This document shows, piece by piece, positions 1-10,200 of a stretch of 64,000 nucleotides of DNA. Every line of letters starts with the position of its first letter. Positions within the stretch are counted from its first letter, which is position 1. The stretch covers positions 6,708,501-6,772,500 of the forward strand of contig NC_085130.1 of NCBI RefSeq assembly GCF_030269925.1, given 5' to 3'. The DNA is from Bombyx mori (taxonomy: Eukaryota; Arthropoda; Insecta; Lepidoptera; Bombycidae). The notes under the pieces were generated by a model. The model was not told the DNA's origin. It saw only the letters and a list, made by a program, of their open reading frames with translations, and ran no database searches. Position numbers and translations under genes: made by a program.

Positions 1-83
1 ATGAAATTAAATGAAATAACAAGAGATGATATGGGATGAAATATAATCTCAGTTAAATGCTGGTTATTTACTGAGATTTTTTC

Positions 84-280
84 AGTGGACTTTTTGGAGG
101 ATCCCGAGAAGTTACGTCCAGCGGCTTGGTTTAATTTTCCCACATTTATGCACTTTCACAGATACTAAACAGTTAATAAACCACCGTTATTACACAATTT
201 AAACCTGAAGAAACACTAAACAGACAAAATAAAACAAATCACACAACTTCACTCCTCGCGTTCCCGCCAAAAAGTCCAGT
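84..280. repeat. Short inverted-repeat element (MITE candidate)
   Basis: The stretch begins with TGGACTTTTTGGAGG (86-100) and ends with the near-complement CCGCCAAAAAGTCCA (264-278), so it has imperfect terminal inverted repeats about 15 bp long around roughly 170 bp of AT-rich DNA without an open frame. No clear target duplication was found. A non-autonomous DNA element is the likely reading; a chance inverted repeat is possible. Confidence 0.35.
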
Positions 281-653
281 TTGTATTACCGACGTTCTTT
301 TTTTTGATTTACCCTCCTTATCAGTATGTGGTTTTGTTATTTGTTTTTCGTATTCGTGGGATATTTTACTCCGAACATATAAAAGACAAACACACCAATT
401 CAACAATATATATATTAATATAATGTGTACAATGTTATAATATAATATAAATTAAAAAGAGTAAACAAAACTAGACACTACAAGATAGGTACCAATTGAA
501 ACTAAAATTACATTTTTACAATAAACTTAAATCGACGCGCGCGAATCTCGCAGTATGACGTCACGGGACACCTGCGCGTTCGGGAACTCCGATCGCGTCC
601 GATGACGCCCGAGTGCGACCGAATGTTGTATAACAAAGTTTTTTTTTTTACAG
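281..653. other. AT-rich stretch with a short GC-rich block, no gene seen
   Basis: Mostly AT-rich. A GC-rich patch at about 533-625 contains a perfect TGACGTCA (556-563), the CRE/ATF palindrome, but no coding frame joins it to the following exon. The end (about 640-653) is a T-rich tract with CAG that forms the 3' splice site of the exon at 654, so this is probably intron of the Urb2-like gene. Confidence 0.4.
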
Positions 654-1634
654 ATGGCCAAATTATATGCAGTGCTACAGAGCTTTAATATTGTGTGTCT
701 GTTTGCGTACCACGTCAGAGACCGAACCAGACCGGGACGTCGAGGAGAGACTTGCCCAGACCGCTCACGATATTGAAATGTAAGTTTATTTCAAATTCAA
801 ATTTTTATTAATAAACTAGCTGACCCGGCAGACTTCGTAGTGCCTAAATAGATAAATAAAAGACTTAAACTTTTGTATAAAATAAACTTCAAACAAACAA
901 AAGGAATCCGTCCGACGGAGGACACGTCAAAAGGAAAACTAAATTGTTATTTTTCATAATTACCTAAACCTTTTAAACCTTCTCTGGACTTCCACAAGTA
1001 ATTGAAGACCAAAATTAGCCAAATCGGTCCAGCCGTTCTCGAGATTTAGCGAGACTATGGGCTCCCGTGACTTCGACAATACGTCTTAGCAGTTAAAGGA
1101 ATCTGTGTGCTTAGTGCGAATTTCTGTTAACGTTCTCGGTAGCGTAAAAGTTATGTATTTGAAACTGCGCCCCTAGCGGCAAACGTATCAACTCCATACA
1201 AATCTGAGTTAACTTTTACGCTATCAAGAACGAACTCCATACAAATCTGAGTTAACTTTTACGCTATCAAGAACGAACTCCATACAAATCTGAGTTAACT
1301 TTTACGCTATCGAGAACGTTAAAAAACTCGCACTAAGCACACTGTACATTCGTTTTCCAGGTTAACGCAATCGATAACGAAACGGAAGAGGCAGGTGTCG
1401 CGCGTGGCGGCGTACGCGGTGGGTGACTTGTGCGCGCTGCTGGAGCGCGGGGCGCCGGCGCGGCCCGTGCGCCTGCACGCCGAGACCTGCGTGGCGCTCC
1501 TCACGCGCGCCGCAGACTGCCCGCACGCCGCGCCCTTCCTGCGCCGCGCGTTGGCCGGCTCGCCCGGACACCTCACCGCCGCCAACCTGTACACCATGTA
1601 CAAGAGATACTATAAATATGTCGGCAATTCATAG
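654..1634 (+). CDS. C-terminal two exons of an Urb2/Npa2-like protein
   Basis: Two exons are visible: 654-779 (after a T-rich tract and CAG, donor GTAAGT at 780) and 1361-1634 (after CGTTTTCCAG, stop TAG at 1632). The joining codon is split AT|G. The frame in exon one starts after one leftover base, so the protein begins outside the window. The 132 or so visible residues include an ITKRKRQVSRVAAYAVGDL segment, an alanine/arginine-rich helix and the ending NLYTMYKRYYKYVGNS. The pattern of a basic helix, an LLERG...PVR segment and a terminal LY..YKRY.KY matches what I recall of the C-terminal domain of Urb2/Npa2, a nucleolar protein of 60S ribosome biogenesis. This is recollection of a family pattern, not a search result. 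The last exon is much more GC-rich than its surroundings. A poly(A) signal AATAAA follows at 1638-1643. The intron holds two mobile-element copies. Confidence 0.55.
816..1076 (+). repeat. Lepidopteran interspersed repeat (ACTAGCTGACCCGGC type)
   Basis: Starts ACTAGCTGACCCGGCAGAC and contains AATCGGTCCAGCCGTTCTCG near its end. The same pair of marks recurs at 43050-43262 and 55384-55600. This is a widespread moth and butterfly repeat; I cannot assign it safely to a class. It lies in the last intron of the Urb2-like gene. Confidence 0.6.
1105..1342. mobile_element. MITE family C, copy 1, with internal triplication
   Basis: Ends are mutual inverted repeats: GTGTGCTTAGTGCGA on the left and TCGCACTAAGCACAC on the right, extending inward with AACGTTCTCG and AGCGTAAAAGTTA. 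A unit of about 43 bp (GAACTCCATACAAATCTGAG followed by TTAACTTTTACGCTATC) is repeated three times in tandem at about 1188-1318. No coding capacity. The right end stops 18 bp before the last exon of the Urb2-like gene. Confidence 0.8.
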
Positions 1635-1679
1635 GGAAATAAATCGTTTTGTTTTTTATTACAAATTTTTTTTCTACCT

Positions 1680-1914
1680 AATTTTTTTTTCCTACCTAGC
1701 TGAGTGCCTTGAGAGGCTATTTCAGCGTAATCTTAACTAGTGGTAAGCTCACGGGGCTCAAACCTGACGACTTTGCTAACACGAACCCTAGCAAGAGCAG
1801 TGCTTCGCAGAATCTACCACCGGATCGGAAACGCGACCCACTGAGACGATCCGACGAGAAACTCAGTGGGCTGTGTCTGAGGGTTAATTTACTCGTCGAG
1901 CCCGTCGCAAGCGT
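1680..1914 (-). repeat. Repeat family B (LINE 3' end type), minus copy
   Basis: Shares with many sites in the window the core AGGTGAGCTCACGGG-like segment, GCAAGAGCAGTGCTTCGCAG, and CCACCGGATCGGAAACGCGA, and the poly(A)-side motif GCTATTTCAGC next to a T-rich tract. Orientation is inferred from the T tract at the left, meaning the 3' end faces left. The right edge runs into a MITE-C half copy. No frame remains. Confidence 0.65.
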
Positions 1915-2057
1915 TTCTGAAAGCGTAAAAGTTAACTCAATTTGTATGCAGTTGGAACAGCGCCTTAGCGGCGAACGTGGGAAACGTTCTAACTTCATAC
2001 GAATATAAGTTAACTTTTACGCTATCGAGAACGTTAAAAAACTCACACTATGCACAC
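1915..2057. mobile_element. MITE family C, copy 2 (left end missing)
   Basis: Contains AGCGTAAAAGTTAACTCA, a central GCGCCTTAGCGGCGAACGT and a right end reading ACTCACACTATGCACACC. The outer left terminus is replaced by repeat B. Confidence 0.65.
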
Positions 2058-2390
2058 CGATTTCTCTAATGAAATTTGTACTTCACATAAGTTAACAGAT
2101 TGCTTCTGCGATGAAGGAATAACGTCGTGTAATGAAAATCAAAGCGGCAAAAATTATGATTTGCGTAAATACTGGTGGAAAGGAACCTTATGAACTCGCG
2201 CTGATACCACACACCTAACAGCTATATGGAACTTGGTTTAAAAATAATCGTTAGACTACAAAACTCAGGTTTAGATTAAAGTGCCAAGGTGTGTGGTGAC
2301 GATTATGTTTATGGGCTCCAATGACCAACTTACATCAAGTGGCCGTGAGTTCTTTCACCCGTCTATGTAATAAAAAAAAACATCAAAATT
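2058..2390 (+). repeat. Diverged Bm1 SINE, plus
   Basis: Follows the Bm1 order (ATTTCTCTAATGAAAT, GAAGGAATAACGTCGTGTAA, TTTGCGTAA, GGGCTCCAA, then TGTAATAAAAAAAAA) but with many substitutions and lacking the tRNA-like head. Confidence 0.65.
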
Positions 2391-2719
2391 ATTTATCTAA
2401 ACAAAATGGTAATATGCATCGGCAGCCTTACGATTATGTGTGTACAGACTTTAATGAAACTTAAACGTATTGTAGTAGGCGGATCTATGAAGTATGGGCT
2501 CAGAAGCTGCAACTTCAACACGCAAGGAACTAATCCACTGAGTTTCTCGTCGGAGCTTATCAATGACTCGCGATTACGATCCTTTTGTAGATTCAGCGGA
2601 GCACTTCTCTATCTGCTTTCAGACTACGCTATAATATAATAACATATATTATGTAGTATATAGCTCATAGCACAACAATATCGCTCATCATACATTGTTA
2701 TAGACACGTTCACACTACT

Positions 2720-3090
2720 GTGTGCTTAGTGCGAGTTTTTTAACGTTCTCGATAGCGTAAAAGTTAAAGAAGGTAGGTAAGAAAATGTTAACTATGAATG
2801 TGGAAGGTTATAGAGGAAGAGGTAGACCTAAGAAGAAATGGATGGATTTCGTGAAAGACGATATGGGTAAGAGGGGAGTGAGCGAAGAAATGGTATATGA
2901 TAGAAGAGTATGGAAAGAGAAAACATGTTGCGCCGACCCCAGGTAGCTGGGAGAAAGGTAGGATAATGATGATAGCATAAAAGTTAGCTCATATTTGTAT
3001 GGAATGGGATCTTATGCCTACGTTTGCCGCTAGGGGCGCTGTTCCAACTGCATACAAAGTTGGATAAACTTTTACGCTATCGAGACCGTG
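2720..3090. mobile_element. MITE family C, copy 3, split by an RTE fragment
   Basis: Left part 2720-2767 (GTGTGCTTAGTGCGAG to AAAAGTTA) and right part from about 2974 to 3090 (AAAAGTTAGCTCATATTTGT to ACGCTATCGAG) together make one MITE-C copy. About 205 bp of LINE sequence sits between them. Further out, CTGCTTTCAGACTACG near 2608 and CGTAGTCTGAAAGCAG near 3148 are inverted copies, suggesting that the whole lies inside yet another inverted-repeat element. Confidence 0.65.
2768..2975 (+). pseudogene. RTE-type LINE C-terminus and 3' end fragment
   Basis: A plus-strand frame ending at TAG 2944-2946 reads GYRGRGRPKKKWMDFVKDDM, then RGVSEEMVYDRRVW and KEKTCCADPR. This is the familiar end of RTE-clade ORF2 proteins (GRPKKRW, W+...CCADP). 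It is followed by GATAATGATGATAG, the sort of short 3' repeat that closes RTE elements. Only the tail is present, typical of 5'-truncated LINE insertion. Confidence 0.7.
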
Positions 3091-3162
3091 TACTATATAT
3101 TGTTGACTAAGTATAGGCTGCTATACTATATGGCACTATAGTATATAACGTAGTCTGAAAGC

Positions 3163-4145
3163 AGCTTGTTGCTAGGGCAGATATTAACAAATTCTTTCAG
3201 ACTGAGAACCGTGATCGTTCGATCAGTCACGATGAAGCCAGGATAACTCTTTGAAGCCATGTACAGCTATTTAGACAAAAAATAAAGGAATCATGCCGTA
3301 CATATCTGTATGGAACCCACGACTGCATCCGACAGGACATGCAGGCAGTGCAATTAAAGCACTCCAATATATGCAATCCAGTCAATGCCAATATTGAAGA
3401 GTTTGTTAAAAAACCTTCTTGAGAATAGAACGCGGTTATTGATATAAATTATAAACTAATTTTATAGTAATTGTATGAGTTAGGATCTAAAATCGGTCAT
3501 CGGTCATCGGTCCCACTGTTTGAATAGCGTCTATGTCTCTGCCAGTCATTCCAATGACATACCATAATACTAAGCTATGTGACTTTTATCAATCTCTATG
3601 AACTCGAATGCAATTATTATTCGTCGCGCTATTTTTTTGATAATCTCACAAAAAAGATTGGGTCATCAAATTAGCGCCAATTTTTAAACTCGTGACATTG
3701 CTCTTTCCTGCAATCCCTATATGGGCATTTGTTGAATAATAAATTCTGATTGGCTGAACAACTACCGTCACTTTGTGACTCACATTCGAAGTTGATAATT
3801 CCTGACAATTTTATTTTTATCTGTTACGTTGAAACGTACATATTCTGTACTCTCATATCTAATCTCAACAACACCGGTCGGATTTTATATTTTATCTCCA
3901 TTATTTTAACATTAAGTACCTACTGATATAAATTATCAACCACTGAAGAGAGCAGTGTCAAAAAGTTCTAGTGATTATTGTTACGTTGTCGTCTTGATAA
4001 ATTTACGTGACAATAAATTTGACAGAATTTTAATTTATATTAATCTATAAATAAGTAGTTTGTGATAATTTCAATTTTGTGACAGCAAAGTTGGAAAATT
4101 TCTATGATAATTTCATTATAAAAGATACTGTATTGACTTCACCTA
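3163..4145. other. Gene-free stretch upstream of cofilin
   Basis: AT-rich, no convincing coding frame. Ends in the proximal cofilin promoter. Nothing else recognised. Confidence 0.4.
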
Positions 4146-4149
4146 TTAC

Positions 4150-4279
4150 TTTGACGCATGCGCTTATTGGCTGCCGTCAAAAAGGGCTTACCAACATTCC
4201 GAACAGTGTCGTTCCGGTTGCCGTTGTCGTGGTGTCGGTGAAGTTAGTGGTGTAATTTTTACGTGAATAACATCAAAAA
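4150..4279 (+). promoter_or_regulatory. Proximal promoter and 5' UTR of cofilin
   Basis: Just upstream of the cofilin start codon lie CGCATGCGC (4155-4163), which fits the NRF-1-type palindrome, and ATTGG (4166-4170), an inverted CCAAT box, only three bases later. No TATA box is seen. This combination is typical of housekeeping promoters. The transcription start is probably between about 4185 and 4220; it cannot be fixed from sequence alone. Confidence 0.5.
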
Positions 4280-4282
4280 ATG
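4280..4282 (+). CDS. tsr: Cofilin exon 1, initiator codon only
   Basis: The sequence CATCAAAAAATGGTAAGT places ATG directly against a consensus 5' splice site, so the coding part of exon 1 is just the start codon. The next exon begins in frame with GCG TCT GGT (Ala-Ser-Gly). Confidence 0.9.
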
Positions 4283-7200
4283 GTAAGTGACAAAAATCAA
4301 AATTAAAGCTGCGCAATGGTTTTGTGTTTTTCTATATCTTCGAAACGATTTATCACTTACAATCATCGCAATAACACGGGAATACTATCTAATAGGACCG
4401 GTGCCGCCATATTTCGCATAGCCCACGGCAGACTTCGCACGCCTTTTCGTTAAAATATATTGTCACTGTTCAGTGATTTTATGCCACGTGTTGTCTCTTA
4501 ACTATGGCGATTATTGACTGATTTTGCTCTCGAGCCTCGCCCAATGACCGTATCAAATTTGTCACTGGGTATTGGATTTCATGTCTCATTGAAAGGTTAT
4601 TCTTACAACGCCTTTTTCGACGTTTTTGGAGGGCCGTACGCGACTCAGAACCGTAAATTTCAGTAATCTAGAACTTTATAGCTTTAATTCAGGGTTATCA
4701 GTATCGTAGGAACACAGGGGGGCAACGAACTCTGCAGTGAATGCATCCTCGCGCAATCGCAATTACTTTGACCATATAAGGTATAGCGATTGAGGCGCTG
4801 GTTGTCACTTCGTCTCCTGTCTATTTTGGGGCATACATACCTACGTGGACCTAAGAATAACGTAAATTATTTTAATTTTAACAAGAAATTCGGTGCATTG
4901 CCCTATGAAAGTCAAGGTCATAAACATTTTTTTTATATATTTTAGGTATGTTTAAGAAATTCCCAAACGAAACTAAAGTCTAATTGTTTAGGTGAATCAT
5001 GAACGACCAAAATACTATAAATACTCAAGTATTCCGTTAAATTTTATCATAGGACCATTATTTTCCTTATAAGTGTTGTGTATGAATCACACTAACACAA
5101 CAGTTGTGATTCAATCATATATTATAAAATATTAACTGTTATGGATAATATTATTATAATGTCAATAATAAAAAAGACAAGTTTTTTATGTCAATTTAAA
5201 TAAAAATCACCCTTGATGGCTATCTTATGTCAGTAATTCAGTACAGTGAGTGGAATAAATATGTCAATATATATGTATATAATTTCAATCTGGTTGTAAC
5301 ATTGCACACAACTGAATTAATAAAAACAATAAGCTTACTATAACAATTTGATTCTATTCTATATATATATTGAAGGTTACTATAACTATGAATGGAAAAA
5401 TTTGATTCGAGCCCTACATCCCAACAGAGGGTAATAGGAAAGAATAATGATGATGATAACAATTTATTCCAATTTTCAGACCTCTAGGGCAAGCTTTGAC
5501 TAAATATTTTGTTCGTATCAAGAAATATCACCACTCATTATCTTAAAACCATCCCTCAAATTGTAATCAGCATATTTTACATAGTATTATCTTTTGTTTT
5601 ATGTATAATGTTTATTACTTTGCATTTACTGAAATTGCTTAAAGACGGGGTAGCATTTTTTGCAAAAAAGTTATACCAGCTTTGTTGCAATGGTTTGATG
5701 TGAAATAGAAAATTAGTTCTGTCATTGGAGAATAATAACATATTCTTCTTGTAACATCATGTTATACTGTCTTTTATCAGTTGTAATATGCTGAACTGAA
5801 AATTGTATACGAAATAGCAATGACCTTGGTCTTTGCTAGATCTGTCTAGCCATTGACTATTTTATGAAAATAATCTGATATCATAAAAGTATGAATAAGT
5901 TTTGGTGGTGAGTTGCCCTGGCTTATGATTTTGGCATAGCCAATGTCTGTTAAATGATAGTCTGTCTAGTTCCTTTAAAGATGTTAACATGCTGCTAATT
6001 TCCTGTCTTCAATTTATTAATGCTTAAAATCAGGCAGGTCATGAACTCGGCTCATTCATGCTATATAACTGCATTTTACTGATATCCAGAGTTCTAATTT
6101 GAAGGGAGTATAAACGATTGCGCCCTGATGGTAATCATCTAATATACCAACCGTAAAGCTATGGGTTCGTCTACCAGTAAAAATTAAAACCTGAGCAAAT
6201 ATAAAGCTGTGTGGCAGGCCTTTGGGTACGAAATTAATACTGTATTAAGATAACGTTTCAATCTACGCAACGAATGGCTGTATCTTATCCACTTTCGTTT
6301 TGTTCACCAGTCCGTCGTAATTAGTGACTATATATGGAAGGACCTTACAGTAAAGACACTCAAGAAAAACTAGCCTAGTTTGCACTAAACAGAGGTATGC
6401 TGTTTTAGATAAATTTAAAATGATACAGTATGTTGATTACCCAATTGAAATTATCGTAAAAGTCGATGGCACTTGATCTAAGGAGTAACTTAGGCTGCTT
6501 TTTTTAGACTAGATTCGCCCCGCGGCGTCACCCGCGGTACGAAAATAATCGTGGGTAACATCGCGGGACTCTGCTACAGCTTACATAAACTTTGTATGCG
6601 GTTGAAGAATAAATAAATCTCAACAAAAAATAAGGTTACGAATCAATAATGAAAAACTTGCCTCACATGTAACATGTCATTAGTCATGATTCATCGCGTT
6701 TAAGGCCTGACTTACACTGCGATTCTCGTACAGGTTTGATGCGGGCAAGACTTATCAACTGTAAGAGTTCTGCCCAGAAAGTTCTCCTTCTGTCTTCTAA
6801 CTTCTTCTATATGTTGATTGACGTCATGATGAGGAGGATTTATCCTTTTTTATTTTATTAGATGGGTGGACGAGCTCACAGCCCACCTGGGTTAAGTGGT
6901 TACTGGAGCCCATAGACATCTACAACGCAAATGCGCCACCCATCTTGAGATATCGAGAAACTCGATATCTAAGGTCTCAAGTATAGTTACAACGGCTGCC
7001 CTACCCTTCGAGCCGAAACGCATTACTGTTTCACGGCAGAAATAGGTAAGGTGGTGGTACCTAACCGCGCGGACTCGAGAGTTCCTACCACCAGTAAAAC
7101 CACCACATGACAGCAAGTTGCCCTAACGAATCTCGTCCGCATCGTTCACTCAGAAAGACGTCCCGTGTGAATCAGGCTTAAATCGATGTATGTGACTTTG

Positions 7201-10200
7201 AACTTATTGCGGTCGAGGTCGGCTCGGCGGTTGTAACACGCGACCCTTGTAACCTAAGACATGTCAATTCGAGCTGTTTGTGCGTTTAGTTTGAAAAATT
7301 GTATCTTAATTAAGTACGTACACATTTTCAAATGTTCAAAATCTAAAGACCTTAGTAAATTTTTTTCCTACCTATGCTGATAGCCTTGAAAGGTTATTTC
7401 AGCTTCTCCTTGGCGTGTAGGTGAGCTCACGGAGCTTAAACCGGGTGTGTTGCTAATACTGGCCTTAACATTATAAACAAAATTCTATATGTAAATCACG
7501 AACTAATTTTCTGCAAAAAACCAATTACATTTTAAAACTGAACTTTACTGGTGGTTGGACGTGTTGTGAGTCGGCACGGGTAGGTACCACCGCCCTGTCT
7601 ATTTCTGCCGTTAAGCAGTTAATGTGTTTCTGTTTGAAGGGTGGGTCAGCCGTTGGACTGTAAAAAAAAACTGAGACCTTAGAACCCATATCTCAAGGTA
7701 GGTGGCGGCATTTACGTTGTAGATGTCTATGGGCTCCGGTAACCGCTTGACACCAGGTGGGCCATGAGCTCGTCCACCCATCTAAGCAATAAGAAAAAAG
7801 CTAACATGTTGATATCCCGTCCTTTGCTTTCGATTCAGAGATTTGTTCTTGAATATACATATTTAGACATTTCTTTGGATTAAATTAGGTAGGAAATTTT
7901 TGCTGCTGATAATTGCTAACGATCATGTTACAAATTCACCCCACAAGATGCGAGGATGTAATCGTGAATTTCATTTGAGTAACAGCTTGTTTCCTTTTTA
8001 GAAAAGGATAATCTAATACTAGCTCGCTTCACAACCAAAGCTAGTGTCTAAACTTGAACCATTTATTCCAATTGATAAATAATATCATTAAACTCTGCCG
8101 ACCATTGTGGTATTTACAATATGAGACACTAAGCACGTTCCTGTACTTGATGCTATGTAATGTTAATAATTATTATATAATATTACTGATCCTTTAATGT
8201 GCCACCTCCTTGTGAATGACTTTTAATCGATAAGGTTTGGTATTGTCGTGGCAATTAATACTAAATGAAAATGTCAGCGCAAAAGTGGCCTAAGTTTACC
8301 ATAGTATGGAGATAATGAGGTTTGAATTTACCTTTATAATACTTCCTAGACAAAAAAATACCCGCTAAAATGATGTTTATATAGGCCTCTATTATCTATG
8401 GATGAAACTAGGGATAGGACATGTCCCTCTTCAAAAGAGACTTGTGGAGAGTATTAAGCGGTAGGCAGCGGGTTGGCTCTGCCCCTGGCATTGCTGAAGT
8501 CCATGGACGACGGTAACCACTCACCGTCAGGTGGGTCGTATGCTCGTCTGCCTACAAGGGCAAAAAAAGGTCGATTTTGCATCAAAATTTATTGTTTTAA
8601 ATAAATTGCAATACATAAGCACGAATATGAATTGTGGTTTAGGCCACTTTTGCGCTGACTGTCTCAAATATACGGAGATGTTTTAAAGAATCCGGCTGAA
8701 ACTAGCCAAGAGCAAAATCGGATGACATTCAAAGCGCGTTTGATCATTGAACAACGAGTGAAGATCCGCCCTTGAGTCATTCAAGCTACCGGTAGTCCGG
8801 TACACCTGAGTCAGTTAATGACGCATACAGAGAGCGCCTAGGTCGTTCAACCTTTGTCGGTTTCTGCGATTATATTGCATTTGTAACGTTTTAATGATGG
8901 ATGTTTCTAGAATTTTCTTCATTCAACGTCGCGCGGTCGTCCTCAATTCGGATTTCGAATTGGCTGTTTTTAAATCTTTGACGCTTTAACGGATGTTGAT
9001 AAGTTGTTGTATCAATGTTGGTACGATTATTCGTAAATAATATTATCTTACACGAGACTTCCTGGAGTAAAAAGCGGATTTAATCAATAATAGTTTAAAA
9101 AAAACCAACAAAATACGCTTTTATAGAAAATCCAACTAAAAAAACGGAAAATAAATTTGAATTAAAAATAGTATAAGAAAAAATTATTTTATTGTAAAAA
9201 AGCGTGGGGCGCTTTTCAGGATATTATCAAAATAACCCCTCTACTCATATCATGTTCATAAAATATTTATAACTAAAGGTACCATGCACCCCACGCTTTA
9301 TTTACAATAAAATTATTTTTTTCTTACACTATTTTTAATTCAAATTTATTTTCTATTTTTTAGTTGGATTTTCTATAAAAGCGTATTTTGTTAGTTTTGT
9401 TAAACTGTTATTTATTTTAGTCCTAAATAAGTATACCGAATTTCGAGTTAATCCGACGTTTTGAAGGGGGTCAAAATCATGCTCAAAGATTCCGTTACAT
9501 ACTAACAACATACATAGGTCTGAAGCTAATAAAAGCGTATTAAAAACTGCATAAGTACCAACAATGTGAGAATAGAAATTTATTCAGAGTACATATTTTT
9601 GGTTTTTTTTTTCATTATTTTTGTCATACGTGTGAATTGAAAGATGGTCAGCACAATCCTCATTAGGAGATTTTTTTCAAATATATGCCTACAAGTAAAT
9701 ATTCAAAATATGCACATGAAGGGAAAAATTTAAAGTTGAATTTTAAAATTCGTTAGGCTATAAATATTTATGTATCGTTTGATAACATCCGGTTATAATG
9801 AGTCATTGCTTCTAATATTTATGAGAATTGTGAACACATTCTCTCTCACCTTTAGAATCCAAAGTACTCCCCTCGAAAAAATAATCTAAAATTCCACTGA
9901 TAATCGCGAAGGCTTGTTTCGATGATTCATTAAAAGATAACAGGTAATTCTAGTTAGATAAGGATAAAACGTGAGTTTGTCTCTTTTCCACGCGTTTTAT
10001 AGCAGTAAACGTTGACTCGTAAACATAATCTATAAATAAAACGTTCACTGAATATTTTTCCCGCCTATTCGCTGGAAGCCTAAATGAATATTTCAGATAT
10101 GACGTGTAGGTGAGCTCACGGGACTGTTCAAAAAAATACCTTAATAATTTTAGTGTGCACGGAATCTTAATTATTTTCCGCAAACATACCCGATCCTGTA

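Noticed and set aside
1319..1603. Minus-strand frame opposite the Urb2-like last exon
   Set aside because: Plus-strand exon has acceptor, phase match with the previous exon, a stop and a poly(A) signal; the minus frame extends into a MITE.
6892..7116. Short frames within Bm1 copies throughout the window
   Set aside because: The same frames recur in every Bm1 copy of a given orientation and reflect the SINE consensus, not genes.
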